Source: CAIVVT01 sp052145115 (GTDB lineage Bacteria > Acidobacteriota > Terriglobia > Bryobacterales > Bryobacteraceae). From it: 64,000 bases of DNA. Of the stretch, positions 16,607-25,922 are shown piece by piece. Made by a program: the position numbers and the translations under genes. Positions within the stretch are counted from its first letter, which is position 1; the number at the start of each line of letters is the position of its first letter. The notes beneath the pieces are model-generated. The model searched no databases and had not been told where the DNA came from. It was given only the letters and a program-made list of their open reading frames with translations. The DNA is taken from NCBI GenBank assembly GCA_052145115.1, contig JBKQPG010000004.1, forward strand, positions 8,194 through 72,193. Reading direction: 5' to 3'.

Positions 16607-18092
16607 GCCACTCGCAGGCGGCGCGCAAATCCTCGTGAAAAGGCCGGTCGCCGGTGCGCGGCGGGCACACCTCCAGGAACGCCGCGCGCAGCTTCTCGAG
16701 CCGCGCGCCCGTTTTCAGCGGCCGCAGCGATTCCAGCGCCTGCGTCGCGCACAGCAGTTCAATCGCCAGGATGGCGCGCAGGTGGTCCGTGGCCTGCCGC
16801 AGCTTGAGCGCCGCGGTCATGCCCATGCTCACGAAATCCTCCTTGTTGCCGCTGGTCGGCACCGAGCCGGGCGAAGCGGGCGTCGCCAAAACTCGGCACT
16901 CGGCCAGCAGCGCCGAGGCGGTCACTTGCAGCATCATGTGACCCGACTCCAACCCCGGGTGCGTGGCCAGGAATGGCGGCAGGCCTTCGTTGAACGAGGG
17001 ATTCAGCAATCTGTCGGTGCGCCGCTCGCTGATGCCTCCCAGCGCGGTCAGCGCGACGGCCAGAAAGTCGCATTGGAAAGCCAGATGCTCGCCATGGAAA
17101 TTGCCGCCGGAAAGGATCTCCGCGCCGAACACCAGCGGGTTGTCGGTGGCGGCGTTGAGTTCGATCGAGAAGACGCGCCGCGCCTCGGCCAGCGCGTCGC
17201 GCACGGCGCCGTGCACCTGCGGGGCGCAGCGCAGCGAGTAGGCGTCCTGCACACGCGGGCAGGTGGCGTGCGTCTGGCGGATCTCACTGCCGTCGAGCAG
17301 CGCCGTAAGCAGGGCCGCGCTGGCCTGCTGGCCGGGGTGCGGCCGGGCGTCGTGAATGCGCGCGTCGTACGCCCGCGGCGTGCCGCGCAGCGCATCCAGC
17401 GACAGCGCACAGGCGGCGTCGGCCGCCTCGCACAGGTCCTCCAGATCGAGCAACGCCAGGCTCGCCAGCGCCAGCATGGCCTGGGTGCCGTTGACCAGCG
17501 AGATGCCTTCCTTCGCTTCCAGCCGCAGCGCTTCGAGGCCCGCCCCGCGCAGGGCCTCGGCGCCCGGCACACGGCGCCGCTCCGGCCCGGCGTTGATGAA
17601 CGCCTCGCCTTCGCCGATGAGCACCAGCGCCATGTGCGCCAGCGGGGCCAGGTCGCCGCTGGCTCCGACGCTGCCGCGCGAAGGCACCATCGGCGTAACG
17701 CCGCGATTGAGCAGCTCGCACAGCCGCTCCGCGATCAGCGGCCGGATGCCGGACAGGCCCTTGGCCAGGACGTTGGCGCGGATCAGCATCATCGCCCGAA
17801 CGGTTTCCACGTCCAGCGGCTCGCCCACGCCGCAGGCGTGCGAGCGCAACAGGTTGTGCTGCAACTGGGCCAGGTCCGGCTGCGGGATGCGCGCGTTGGA
17901 TAGATATCCGAAGCCCGTGTTGACGGCGTAAACCGGCTCGTCGCCGGCGGCCAGGCGTTCCACTGTCGCGCGCGAGGCGCGCATGCGTTCCAGAGCTTCG
18001 GTGGCCAGCGAGACCGGGACACCACCGCGCGCCACGCGGGCTACGTCTTCGGGGTTCAACTGCGAGCCTGTGAGAACGACCATTGCTCCCAT
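16566..18092 (-). CDS. hutH: Histidine ammonia-lyase
   Basis: A 508-residue MIO-type ammonia-lyase that converts histidine to urocanate and ammonia. The autocatalytic MIO triad Ala-Ser-Gly lies in GSVGASGDLAPLAH at residues 144-146, close to the position in known HutH. The N-terminal VYAVNTGFGYLSN and central CPRVQDAYSLRCAPQVHGA motifs are also present. The ATG at 18092 has GGGGG upstream; an ATG three codons later is possible. Related phenylalanine and tyrosine ammonia-lyases share the fold, so substrate assignment rests on overall similarity. The rest of the hut pathway (hutU, hutI) is not in the window. It is divergent from the SpoU methyltransferase gene. Confidence 0.92.
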   Translation of the reverse strand: MGAMVVLTGSQLNPEDVARVARGGVPVSLATEALERMRASRATVERLAAGDEPVYAVNTGFGYLSNARIPQPDLAQLQHNLLRSHACGVGEPLDVETVRAMMLIRANVLAKGLSGIRPLIAERLCELLNRGVTPMVPSRGSVGASGDLAPLAHMALVLIGEGEAFINAGPERRRVPGAEALRGAGLEALRLEAKEGISLVNGTQAMLALASLALLDLEDLCEAADAACALSLDALRGTPRAYDARIHDARPHPGQQASAALLTALLDGSEIRQTHATCPRVQDAYSLRCAPQVHGAVRDALAEARRVFSIELNAATDNPLVFGAEILSGGNFHGEHLAFQCDFLAVALTALGGISERRTDRLLNPSFNEGLPPFLATHPGLESGHMMLQVTASALLAECRVLATPASPGSVPTSGNKEDFVSMGMTAALKLRQATDHLRAILAIELLCATQALESLRPLKTGARLEKLRAAFLEVCPPRTGDRPFHEDLRAACEWLRRWRTRRNEWCV

Positions 18093-18140
18093 ATCGTAAA
18101 CCCCCGCTATGCTCAGGAGGGAGGACGCCCCCGGAGCCGC

Positions 18141-18674
18141 ATGGTGAGACGCCCGTTTGACGAGACCGCGCTGGCCGCGCGCTATGCCGGATTGGGCGTC
18201 CTGCCGGTGTCGGTGGTGCTGGACCACGTGCGCAGCATGTACAACGTGGGCGCGTTTTTCCGCACCGCCGACGGCGTGCGCGCCGAGCGGGTGTACCTGT
18301 GCGGGATCACCGCCAAGCCCACGCAGCCGGGCGTCGCCAAAACCGCCCTCGGCGCCGAGGCCAGCGTCGCCTGGGAGCACTACTACGACGCGCTGGTGCC
18401 GCTGCGCATGCTGGCCGCGCGGGGCTATCAGATTGCCGCCCTGGAAACCTCCGACGAGGCCGTAGATCTGTTCGACTGGCAGCCGCGCTGGCCGGTGTGC
18501 GTGGTCTTCGGCAACGAGGTGGACGGCGTCGGCGAGGCGCTGCTCGCCGGCTGCCAGGTGCAGGTGCGGCTGCCGATGCGCGGCCTGAAACATTCGCTGA
18601 ACGTGGCCACGGCGGGCGGCGTGGTGTTGTACGAACTACTGAGGAAATACAGACAGGGAAGGGAAGCGCGGTAG
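18141..18674 (+). CDS. TrmH/SpoU-family RNA 2'-O-methyltransferase
   Basis: A 177-residue SPOUT-class methyltransferase that would transfer a methyl group from S-adenosylmethionine to a ribose in tRNA or rRNA. All three family motifs are visible: motif 1 (VRSMYNVGAFFRTADG, with the catalytic Asn and Arg), motif 2 (VVFGNEVDGVG) and motif 3 (LPMRGLKHSLNVATAGGVV), which form the trefoil knot and cofactor site. The length matches minimal SpoU enzymes without an extra RNA-binding domain. The ATG has GGAG 5 bases upstream. Which nucleotide it modifies is not readable from the sequence. Confidence 0.92.
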   Translation: MVRRPFDETALAARYAGLGVLPVSVVLDHVRSMYNVGAFFRTADGVRAERVYLCGITAKPTQPGVAKTALGAEASVAWEHYYDALVPLRMLAARGYQIAALETSDEAVDLFDWQPRWPVCVVFGNEVDGVGEALLAGCQVQVRLPMRGLKHSLNVATAGGVVLYELLRKYRQGREAR

Positions 18675-18728
18675 CGCACTGCGGCAGGGCCGCACCGGGA
18701 GTGGTGATCCGCGATAGGATGAACAGCC

Positions 18729-19841
18729 ATGAGCCATTGGAATCGTCGTCAGATCCTCGCCACCGCGATGGGCGCGCCATGGATCGCATCCGCTGCCGCG
18801 CCGGCCGGCCTGGGCCAGCCGATCAAATCCGTCCGGGTTGGAACGCCCGCGCCGCTGGCGGACAACGGCGGAGACACGTGGGTGGCCGCATGGGCCGATG
18901 ACGGCAACCTCTATTCGCCTTCCGACGACACGGACGGATTCCATAAAGCTGGCAGCGCCAACATCGCCTTCAACCGCATCGAAGGCAGCGATCCGCTGAA
19001 GCTCAGCGGCGTCACCGTGAACACGATGCCGGACTACGGCAAGGGCAGCGCGCGCGGACCCGATGGCTGCACCTGGAAATCCAGCGGCTGCTCGTCGATC
19101 GACGGCGTGCTGTATTGGGTCGTGGCGCGGCACAAGTACGGGGAAGACTCCGGCGATGCCCAGAGGCGGCAGCCGGCCTCGAACGCCAGCATCATCAAGT
19201 CCACCGATTTCGGCAAGACTTGGACGCGCCCGGCCAAGCAGAATTACGACGCCCCGATGTTCCCCGGTTCGCGCTTCGCGACGCCGTACTTCATCGAGTA
19301 CGGCCGTACCCGAACCGAGGTCGACGCGGCGGACCGATTCGTCTACGCCATCTCCAACGATGGCTTTTGGGACAACGGCAGCGACCAGGTGCTGGGCCGC
19401 GTGCGGCGCGACCGGATTGGGGCCCTCAAGGGATCCGACTGGACTTATTTCACCGGGGGCGACGGCGCTCGCGACGCGTCCTGGTCATCCAAGATGACCG
19501 ACGCGAAGCCGGTGCTCGCCGAACACGGCAAATTCGGCATGACCGGCGCGGTCTACGTGCACGCCCGGCGGCGCTATCTGATGGCCAACTGGTATTACCC
19601 CGCCGGTGGCGGAAAGATCAAGGACGCCTGCACCAAAACCGTTTGGGACTTTTATGAATCGCCCCATCCCTGGGGCCCGTGGACGCGCATCGGCTCGCAG
19701 GAGTTCTCCCCGCAGGGCTACTACTCGCCCGAGATCTGCCCCAAGTTCCAGTCCGCCCGCCGGGTCTACGTCTTCACGGCCGGTAATTGGAACAACCCGG
19801 AAGTCTACCGGCTGACCGTGGTTCCGCTCGATTTCGCCTGA
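18729..19841 (+). CDS. Tat-exported DUF4185-like protein
   Basis: A 370-residue protein with a twin-arginine signal (NRRQILATAMGAPWIASAAA). The mature part has a repeated beta-propeller-like texture: WVAAWADDGNLYSPSDDT, GVLYWVVARHKYG, STDFGKTWTRP (an Asp-box-like SxDxGxTW) and YSPEICPKF. DUF4185 and sialidase-like five-bladed folds share these features, and I assign it there with moderate confidence. It would act outside the cytoplasmic membrane, possibly on a glycan. Its downstream neighbour is a convergent exported protein of unknown function. No catalytic Arg triad of true sialidases is evident. Confidence 0.65.
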   Translation: MSHWNRRQILATAMGAPWIASAAAPAGLGQPIKSVRVGTPAPLADNGGDTWVAAWADDGNLYSPSDDTDGFHKAGSANIAFNRIEGSDPLKLSGVTVNTMPDYGKGSARGPDGCTWKSSGCSSIDGVLYWVVARHKYGEDSGDAQRRQPASNASIIKSTDFGKTWTRPAKQNYDAPMFPGSRFATPYFIEYGRTRTEVDAADRFVYAISNDGFWDNGSDQVLGRVRRDRIGALKGSDWTYFTGGDGARDASWSSKMTDAKPVLAEHGKFGMTGAVYVHARRRYLMANWYYPAGGGKIKDACTKTVWDFYESPHPWGPWTRIGSQEFSPQGYYSPEICPKFQSARRVYVFTAGNWNNPEVYRLTVVPLDFA

Positions 19842-19967
19842 GCCCCCGGACCACGACAGTTCGTGCCCGCCCGGACTGCGCGACGTTCCATGCGAACGGC
19901 CCGCCCTTGCCTGTGCTCAACCCGCCCGCGTCGCGGCCTGTGCGCCTGACGGTTTCGAGCCAAGGCC

Positions 19968-20852
19968 TCACTGCCGGATCAGCACGAGTCGCATATGCCG
20001 CTCGCCCGATGGCGACACGCCCACGCGATCCATCGTCATGACCTTGCCATCGGGCGAGAAGGAAGTGCGGTCGTGGAACGTGATCGCTCCACCCGGCCCG
20101 GTGTAAATATTCTCGCCGGTCAGAACTGCACCCTCCCAGCGCATTTTGCTTTTCAGAACCGTGCCACCCAGGTCGTTGGTGGTCTCTTCGCCATCGTCGC
20201 GCACGTTCAGCGTCACCGTGCCCTGGTCGGTGGTCTGCACCATGCTGATGCGCGGACCCTCCACCGTGATGACGGCCTCGAAGCGGTCTGGGACCGGCCC
20301 GCCGCCAAAGTCGCTTTTCGCGGCGTCGAGCTTCCAGGTGCCGGCCATCGAGGGATGCTCGGTCGCCACCCGCTCGAAGACCAGCTTGGTCTTGAAAGAT
20401 CCGTCGGTGGTTTTCGGTTCGCGATTGACCGTCATCCATTCGCGATCGATGGTCATCCATCGGAAACTGTCGGAATAGGTAACGCGGTCTCTCATTATTT
20501 GCTCGCCGTCGTTCAAGTTGAGTTCACCCATCATGACGCCGTTTTCAAACCTGTAGATGCCCTTCAATTGGCCCCCGTTCGGAAGCGGGTTGGTGGTCTC
20601 TTTCCCGTCGCTCCGGAACACCAGGCGCAAGACCTCGCCGGCGCTGATCTGATCAACCTGAAACTCCGGGCCGTTGGTCTTGACCTTGACCAGGAGCTCA
20701 CCCTGCGGCGGCGGTTGCGGGCCGAAGTCGCTCTTTTCTGGAACCAGCTTCCAGGTGCCGTCGCCGCGCGCGTCGTCCGCGCTGGCCATTTGCGCCGTCA
20801 GCCCGCCGGCGAACAGGATCGCGGAGCACGCGAGAGAGAAGAATCTGAACAT
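19968..20852 (-). CDS. Exported two-domain lipocalin-like protein
   Basis: A 294-residue protein with a signal peptide (MFRFFSLACSAILFAGGLTA). The mature region is an internal duplication: GTWKLVPEKSDFGPQPP opens the first half and GTWKLDAAKSDFGGGPVPD opens the second, each followed by beta-strand-rich sequence containing VxxDGxETTN. Each half is about 130-145 residues, the size of a small lipocalin-like barrel, and resembles in style the single-domain proteins at 12.3 and 13.0 kb. No enzyme motif is seen. It is probably periplasmic or secreted. Function unknown. Confidence 0.75.
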   Translation of the reverse strand: MFRFFSLACSAILFAGGLTAQMASADDARGDGTWKLVPEKSDFGPQPPPQGELLVKVKTNGPEFQVDQISAGEVLRLVFRSDGKETTNPLPNGGQLKGIYRFENGVMMGELNLNDGEQIMRDRVTYSDSFRWMTIDREWMTVNREPKTTDGSFKTKLVFERVATEHPSMAGTWKLDAAKSDFGGGPVPDRFEAVITVEGPRISMVQTTDQGTVTLNVRDDGEETTNDLGGTVLKSKMRWEGAVLTGENIYTGPGGAITFHDRTSFSPDGKVMTMDRVGVSPSGERHMRLVLIRQ

Positions 20853-21081
20853 GACAGGACCTCTCCCACCCTACAACGAGATGGCGCGCCGCAGTGTTCC
20901 GCTATTCGTTCGTAGGTGAGCTGCCTGCACTCCCTTCGGGCCGATGGTTCGACCTTTCCTCATCACTGGGCCAGGCTGTGCTGGGGCGTGGATTGGCCGG
21001 CAATCCCCAATCGCTTCCGAGGAACATGTTCTGCGGCGCGCCGCTGGAACCCCGTCATACAATTCGCCGTACTATCGGTGC

Positions 21082-21261
21082 ATGCTCCCAGGCCCGCTCC
21101 TGCTCCTGTCGGCGGCGCTCACGCTGCAAGCTCCGGAGCCGGCCTCCCCGGGCCTGGAACGCCGCAAAACCGAGCTCATCCAGCGCGCCCCAGCCGCAGC
21201 CGCGGCCCTATCGCGCGCCGCGGCAGATTGTTGGCGAAACATCCGGGTTGGGTTACAGTAG
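21082..21261 (+). CDS. Possible small exported peptide (59 aa)
   Basis: An ATG-initiated frame of 59 codons with a signal-peptide-like start (MLPGPLLLLSAALTLQAPEP) and an Ala-rich tail. It ends 36 bases before the chosen start of the MBL-receiver gene. There is no clear ribosome-binding site and no recognised family. It could equally be a chance frame in the 5' leader of the downstream gene. Confidence 0.3.
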   Translation: MLPGPLLLLSAALTLQAPEPASPGLERRKTELIQRAPAAAAALSRAAADCWRNIRVGLQ

Positions 21262-21297
21262 TTGAAACGGGATTCGGGCGAGCGAGAGGAGAGCGCC

Positions 21298-22632
21298 TTG
21301 TTATTGCGTTTCTGGGGGACTCGCGGATCAATTGCTGCACCCGGGCCGGCGACGGCCCGTTATGGCGGCAATACTTCCTGCGTGGAACTGGCGACACGCG
21401 CCGGCCAGCGCTTCATTTTCGACTGCGGCACGGGCGCCCGCGAGTTGGGCAACCACCTGCTGGCCACTGCGCCGAAGCCGCTCAGCGCGACCATCCTGCT
21501 GAGCCACACGCACTGGGATCACATCCAGGGATTCCCGTTCTTCGCGCCCGTTTTCGAAGCCGGCAACCGCATCGCGGTGTGCGCGCCGCAGGGCGCCAAC
21601 CGCACGCTGCCCGAAGTTCTCGCCGGCCAGATGGAGTACACCTATTTCCCGGTGGAACTCAGCCAGTTGGGCGCCACCATCGAGTACCACGACCTATCCG
21701 AGGGCGTCCACCATTTCGATGGCGTGCGCGTGCGCACGCAATTCCTGAATCATCCGGCCATGACGCTGGGCTACCGGATCGAAGCCGACGGCGCCTCCGT
21801 GCTGTACCTGTGCGACCACGAGCCCTATTGGGAGCGGCTGTGGCGCTCCGACGCCGAGCCCGGCCTTCTGGAGTCCATGCTCCACGACGGCGACCGCCGC
21901 CACGCCGCCTTCATGGAAAACGCCGACGTCGTCATTCACGATGCGCAGTACACTCCGGAACAGTACGTCGCCAAAAAGAACTGGGGCCACAGCACCTACT
22001 ACTACGCCACCCAGATCGCCGCGGCGATGAACGTCCGGCGGCTGTTCCTGACGCACCACGACCCGGTCCACGACGACAGGTTTCTGGACCGCATCGAGGA
22101 GGATGCGCGGGAACTGGCCGCCTCGCTCCACTCGCCGCTGCAGGTTGCTTGCGCCCGCGAAGGGTACGAGGAGACGGTCGCCAACGACGAGCGCGGCGCC
22201 GGGCTGAGTGCCGGCCTGCCGGCGCCCGAGGCCGCCGCGAACCGCCCGTTGCGGATCCTGATAGCCGATGACCACGCCGATCTGCGCCTGCTGGTCCACC
22301 GGGTTCTTCTGAAGGGCGGGCACGAGGTTCTCGAAGCGGCCAGCGGCGCCGAAGCGCTGGACTTGATCGAGCGCCACAGGCCCGACCTGGTGCTGCTCGA
22401 CCTGAAGATGCCGCCGCCCGGCGGGCTGGCGGTGCTGCAGAGTCTACGCTCGCGCGAGGAAACGCGCGCGCTGCCCGTCATCGTGCTGACCGGCGAAGGC
22501 ACCGAAGAAAGCGCCCGCATCTGCTTCGAGTTCGGCGCCACGGATTTCCTGGATAAACCCTTCTCGCTGCCACAACTCGACGCCCGCATCCGCTCCTGCT
22601 TCGTCCGCGCCGCGCAACCGGAGAGCCGGTAG
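21298..22632 (+). CDS. MBL-fold hydrolase fused to a response-regulator receiver domain
   Basis: A 444-residue fusion. Residues about 1-310 are a metallo-beta-lactamase-fold hydrolase (RFWGTRGSIAAPGP, RYGGNTSCVEL, LSHTHWDHIQG, LTHHDPVHDD), paralogous to the protein at 6.75 kb. Residues about 318-440 are a CheY-like receiver: LRILIADDHADLRLL with the acidic pair, VLLDLKMPPPGG with phospho-acceptor Asp about 368, VIVLTGEG and the conserved Lys in FLDKPFS. I chose the TTG start because AGGAG lies 6 bases upstream; an in-frame TTG 36 bases earlier has no such site. It is likely that phosphorylation of the receiver controls the hydrolase. No histidine kinase is adjacent. Confidence 0.88.
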   Translation: MLLRFWGTRGSIAAPGPATARYGGNTSCVELATRAGQRFIFDCGTGARELGNHLLATAPKPLSATILLSHTHWDHIQGFPFFAPVFEAGNRIAVCAPQGANRTLPEVLAGQMEYTYFPVELSQLGATIEYHDLSEGVHHFDGVRVRTQFLNHPAMTLGYRIEADGASVLYLCDHEPYWERLWRSDAEPGLLESMLHDGDRRHAAFMENADVVIHDAQYTPEQYVAKKNWGHSTYYYATQIAAAMNVRRLFLTHHDPVHDDRFLDRIEEDARELAASLHSPLQVACAREGYEETVANDERGAGLSAGLPAPEAAANRPLRILIADDHADLRLLVHRVLLKGGHEVLEAASGAEALDLIERHRPDLVLLDLKMPPPGGLAVLQSLRSREETRALPVIVLTGEGTEESARICFEFGATDFLDKPFSLPQLDARIRSCFVRAAQPESR

Positions 22633-22659
22633 TGGGTCAAGTCTGCAGCCTGCGCCGGG

Positions 22660-24141
22660 TCAGGGCTTGCGCCACCGCACCACCGGCTTCCTCGCGGCCG
22701 CGACTTCGTCGACGCGCGACGTGCGGGTCAGGTGCGGCGCGGTGAGCACCAACTGCGGGTCGGTCTCGATCTCCTGTGCGATTGAGATCAGGGCGTCGCA
22801 GAACAGGTCGAGCTCCTGCTTGGGCTCGGTCTCGGTGGGCTCGATCATCATCGCCCCGTGGACGATCAGCGGGAAGCTGACGGTGTAAGGGTGGAAGCCG
22901 TAGTCGATGAGCCGCTTGGCGATGTCGCCGGTGCGGACCCCGCGCGCCACCTGGCGCGAGTCGCTGAACACACATTCGTGCATCGACGGAGCAGGGTAGG
23001 CGATCTGGTAGTGGGGCTCGAGCAGCTTGCGGATGTAGTTGGCGTTGAGCAGGGCGTCGAGCGTGGCGTTGCGCAGGCCGGCCGAGCCGTGGGCCAGGAT
23101 GTAAGCCAGCGCGCGCACCAGCACGCCGAAGTTCCCATAAAACGCCTTGACGCGGCCAATGGAGCGCGGCCGGTCGTAGTCCCACGTCCATGCGCCCGCC
23201 GCGTTCTTGCGCACGCGCGGATAGGGCAGGAACGGCTCCAGGTGCGAACGCACGCCGACCGCGCCGCAGCCCGGCCCGCCTCCGCCGTGGGGCGTCGAAA
23301 AGGTCTTGTGCAGGTTGGCGTGCATCACGTCGATGCCGAAATCGCCCGGCCGCGCCACGCCCACCAGCGCGTTCATGTTTGCGCCGTCCATGTAGACCTG
23401 TGCGCCCTTGGAATGCATCAGGGCGCAGACCATGGCGATGTTTTCATCGAACACGCCGAGGGTGTTGGGATTGGTCACCATCAGCGCCGCGACGGTGTCG
23501 TCGAGGGAATTCTCCAGCGCCGCGAGGTCCACCATGCCCTGCTCGTTGGACGTGATGTTGCGGACCTCGTAGCCGGCGATAACGGCGGTGGCGGGATTCG
23601 TGCCGTGGGCCGAGTCCGGAACCAGCACGACCCGCCGCGGGTTGCCCAGCGACTCCAGCCAGGCCCGGATCAGCATGATGCCCGTGTACTCGCCGTGCGC
23701 GCCGGCGGCGGGCTGCAGCGTCACGGCGTCCATGCCGAGGATTTCAACCAGCGAGGATTCCAGCTCGGCGATGATCTCCATGGCGCCCTGCGAGAGCAAC
23801 TCCGGCTGGTAGGGGTGGGCCCAGGCCAGGCCGTCGATCCGCGCGACCACTTCGTTGATGCGCGGGTTGTATTTCATGGTGCACGAGCCGAGCGGAAACA
23901 GACCCAGGTCGATGCCGTAATTCCATGTGGAAAGGCGCGTGAAATGACGCAGGGTTTCGACTTCGCTCACCTCGGGGAAACCCTCGATTTCAACGCGGAC
24001 GCTCGCCGCCCCGAGCGCTGCGGCGGGGTCCACTTCCGGCACGTCGAGCTCCGGCAACTGGTAGCCCTTCTTGCCCGGGCTGGACATCTCGAATAGCAGC
24101 GGCTCGTTCTGCGTAATGTGGGAACGCGATTTGCGGATCAT
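22660..24141 (-). CDS. gcvPB: Glycine decarboxylase (P protein) subunit 2
   Basis: A 493-residue C-terminal half of the split P protein of the glycine cleavage system. The pyridoxal-phosphate Lys lies in HANLHKTFSTPHGGGGPG (K279), followed by the Gly-rich loop. With GcvPA it decarboxylates glycine and passes the aminomethyl group to the lipoyl arm of GcvH. The ATG overlaps the gcvPA stop by 4 bases, which implies translational coupling. The length matches subunit 2 of split enzymes. Confidence 0.96.
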   Translation of the reverse strand: MIRKSRSHITQNEPLLFEMSSPGKKGYQLPELDVPEVDPAAALGAASVRVEIEGFPEVSEVETLRHFTRLSTWNYGIDLGLFPLGSCTMKYNPRINEVVARIDGLAWAHPYQPELLSQGAMEIIAELESSLVEILGMDAVTLQPAAGAHGEYTGIMLIRAWLESLGNPRRVVLVPDSAHGTNPATAVIAGYEVRNITSNEQGMVDLAALENSLDDTVAALMVTNPNTLGVFDENIAMVCALMHSKGAQVYMDGANMNALVGVARPGDFGIDVMHANLHKTFSTPHGGGGPGCGAVGVRSHLEPFLPYPRVRKNAAGAWTWDYDRPRSIGRVKAFYGNFGVLVRALAYILAHGSAGLRNATLDALLNANYIRKLLEPHYQIAYPAPSMHECVFSDSRQVARGVRTGDIAKRLIDYGFHPYTVSFPLIVHGAMMIEPTETEPKQELDLFCDALISIAQEIETDPQLVLTAPHLTRTSRVDEVAAARKPVVRWRKP

Positions 24142-25454
24142 GCCTGCAGCGCCTCCCGCACCAGATCCATGTCAGCGCGGCGCGACATTTCCGTCGCGCA
24201 CAGCAGCATGCAATTGCCCAGTTCGGGATAGAAGCGGCCCAGCGGCAGGCCGCCGATGACCTTTTTCTCGAGCAACGCGGCGTTGACGGCCTCGGGCGGG
24301 CGGCCGCGGCATTCGACTGTGAATTCGTTGAAAAACGGAGCGTCGAATTTCAACCCCGAGCCGCCGGCAAGGTAGTGCGCTTTGGCCAGGTTTTGTTCGG
24401 CCAATTCGCGCAGCCCCGCCTTGCCGTAAACCGACATGAAGACCGTCGCCATCAGGGCCATTAGCGCCTGGTTGGTGCAGATGTTGGAGGTAGCCTTCTC
24501 GCGGCGGATGTGCTGCTCGCGCGTGGATAGCGTCAGGCAGAAGGCGCGGTTGCCGGCGGCGTCTTTCGTCAGGCCGGCCAGGCGTCCGGGGATCTGGCGG
24601 ATGAACTTTTCCCGCGTCGCGAGGATGCCCGCGAAGGGCCCGCCGTAGCTCGGGGTGATGGCGAACGACTGCAATTCGCCGGCCACGATGTCGGCCTCGC
24701 GCGGGGGCTCGAGCAGGCCCAGCGAAACGGCCTCGGTGAAGACCATCACCAGCAGCGCGCCGTGCTTGTGGGCCAGTTCCGCGCCTTCCTTGATCTGCTC
24801 GACGACGCCGAAGAAGTTGGGGGACTGCACGATGACGCAGGCCGTTTCGGCATTCAGCATGGACTCGAGATCGGCCAGATCGATGCGGCCGCTGGCCTGG
24901 TCATAGCCGAACGTGGCGGCGTGCCAGCGGCCATTGCGGGCGCTGGTGTCGAGGACCTCGCGGTATTCGGGATGCACCGAGCGCGCCACCAGGACGCGCT
25001 CGCGGCCGGTGATGCGCATCGCCATCCGCGCCGCCTCGGGCACGGCCGTGGAGCCGCAGTACATCGAGGCATTGGCTACTTCCATGCCGGTCAACTGGCA
25101 GACCATCGTCTGGAACTCGAAGATGGTGGTCAGCGTACCCTGCGCGATCTCGGCCTGATAGGGCGTGTAGGAGGTCAGGAATTCGCCGCGGCTGGCGACT
25201 ACGTCGCACAGCACGGGGCGGTAATGGGCGTAGATGCCGGCCCCCAGAAAGGACGCGTAATCCGAGGCGTTTTCCGCGGCCCGGCGCTGGAAGTAATCGA
25301 GGATTTCGTATTCGGATTTCCCTCTCGGCAGCGCGAGCGGCCGGTCCAGCTTCGTTTCGGCCGGCAGATGGGCGTACAGATCCTCGAGTGAGCGAAGTCC
25401 GCAGACGTCGAGCATCTCACGCCTTTCGGCGTCAGACTTGGGTAAGTAGCGCAA
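24138..25454 (-). CDS. gcvPA: Glycine decarboxylase (P protein) subunit 1
   Basis: A 438-residue N-terminal half of the split glycine decarboxylase, starting MRYLPKSDAERREML from a TTG codon. No better ATG is found in frame, and the family start motif (Y-x-P-x-[ST]-x-x-[DE]-x-x-x-ML) begins right here. Family motifs YTPYQAEIAQGTLT, NASMYCGSTA and TPSYGGPFAGI are present. It acts as a heterotetramer with GcvPB. It lies 87 bases after gcvH and overlaps gcvPB by 4 bases. The TTG start may limit expression relative to gcvH. Confidence 0.95.
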   Translation of the reverse strand: MRYLPKSDAERREMLDVCGLRSLEDLYAHLPAETKLDRPLALPRGKSEYEILDYFQRRAAENASDYASFLGAGIYAHYRPVLCDVVASRGEFLTSYTPYQAEIAQGTLTTIFEFQTMVCQLTGMEVANASMYCGSTAVPEAARMAMRITGRERVLVARSVHPEYREVLDTSARNGRWHAATFGYDQASGRIDLADLESMLNAETACVIVQSPNFFGVVEQIKEGAELAHKHGALLVMVFTEAVSLGLLEPPREADIVAGELQSFAITPSYGGPFAGILATREKFIRQIPGRLAGLTKDAAGNRAFCLTLSTREQHIRREKATSNICTNQALMALMATVFMSVYGKAGLRELAEQNLAKAHYLAGGSGLKFDAPFFNEFTVECRGRPPEAVNAALLEKKVIGGLPLGRFYPELGNCMLLCATEMSRRADMDLVREALQA

Positions 25455-25541
25455 GCTTGGGTACCTGATCCGCGTGGAATGAGTTCTGAGAGAGGCGCCG
25501 CAAACCCCATTGTAACGCGCGGCCCGGAACTCCTCCGCGCG

Positions 25542-25922
25542 TCAACTCGCCACGTAACTCAGGTACTCGGCGGCGCCCATCAGGCGTTCAATTTCCGGCG
25601 GGTTGGCGAGGCGGATCTTGACCAGCCAGGCCGCGCCGTGGGGATCTTCGTTGAGCTTTTCGGGTGCGTCCTTCAGAATCTCATTCACCTCGACGACCTC
25701 GCCCGAAACGGGCGAGTAAATGTCGCTCACGGCCTTGACCGACTCCACGCTGCCGAGCGTTTCGCCGGCTCTGACGGCCGTCCCCGCGACGGGCATGTCG
25801 ACGTAAACGATGTCACCCAACTCGCTCTGGGCGTGGAAGGTGATGCCCACCGTTCCCTCGTCTCCGGCCACGCAAACCCATTCATGTTCTTTGGTGTAGC
25901 GATAGTTTTCGGGATAATTCAT
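25542..25922 (-). CDS. gcvH: Glycine cleavage system H protein
   Basis: A 126-residue lipoyl carrier, normal length. The lipoylated Lys is K63 in TLGSVESVKAVSDIYSP. It shuttles the aminomethyl intermediate from the P protein to GcvT. The start overlaps the gcvT stop by 4 bases. The protein begins MNYPENYRYTKEHEWV, typical of the family. Confidence 0.97.
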   Translation of the reverse strand: MNYPENYRYTKEHEWVCVAGDEGTVGITFHAQSELGDIVYVDMPVAGTAVRAGETLGSVESVKAVSDIYSPVSGEVVEVNEILKDAPEKLNEDPHGAAWLVKIRLANPPEIERLMGAAEYLSYVAS

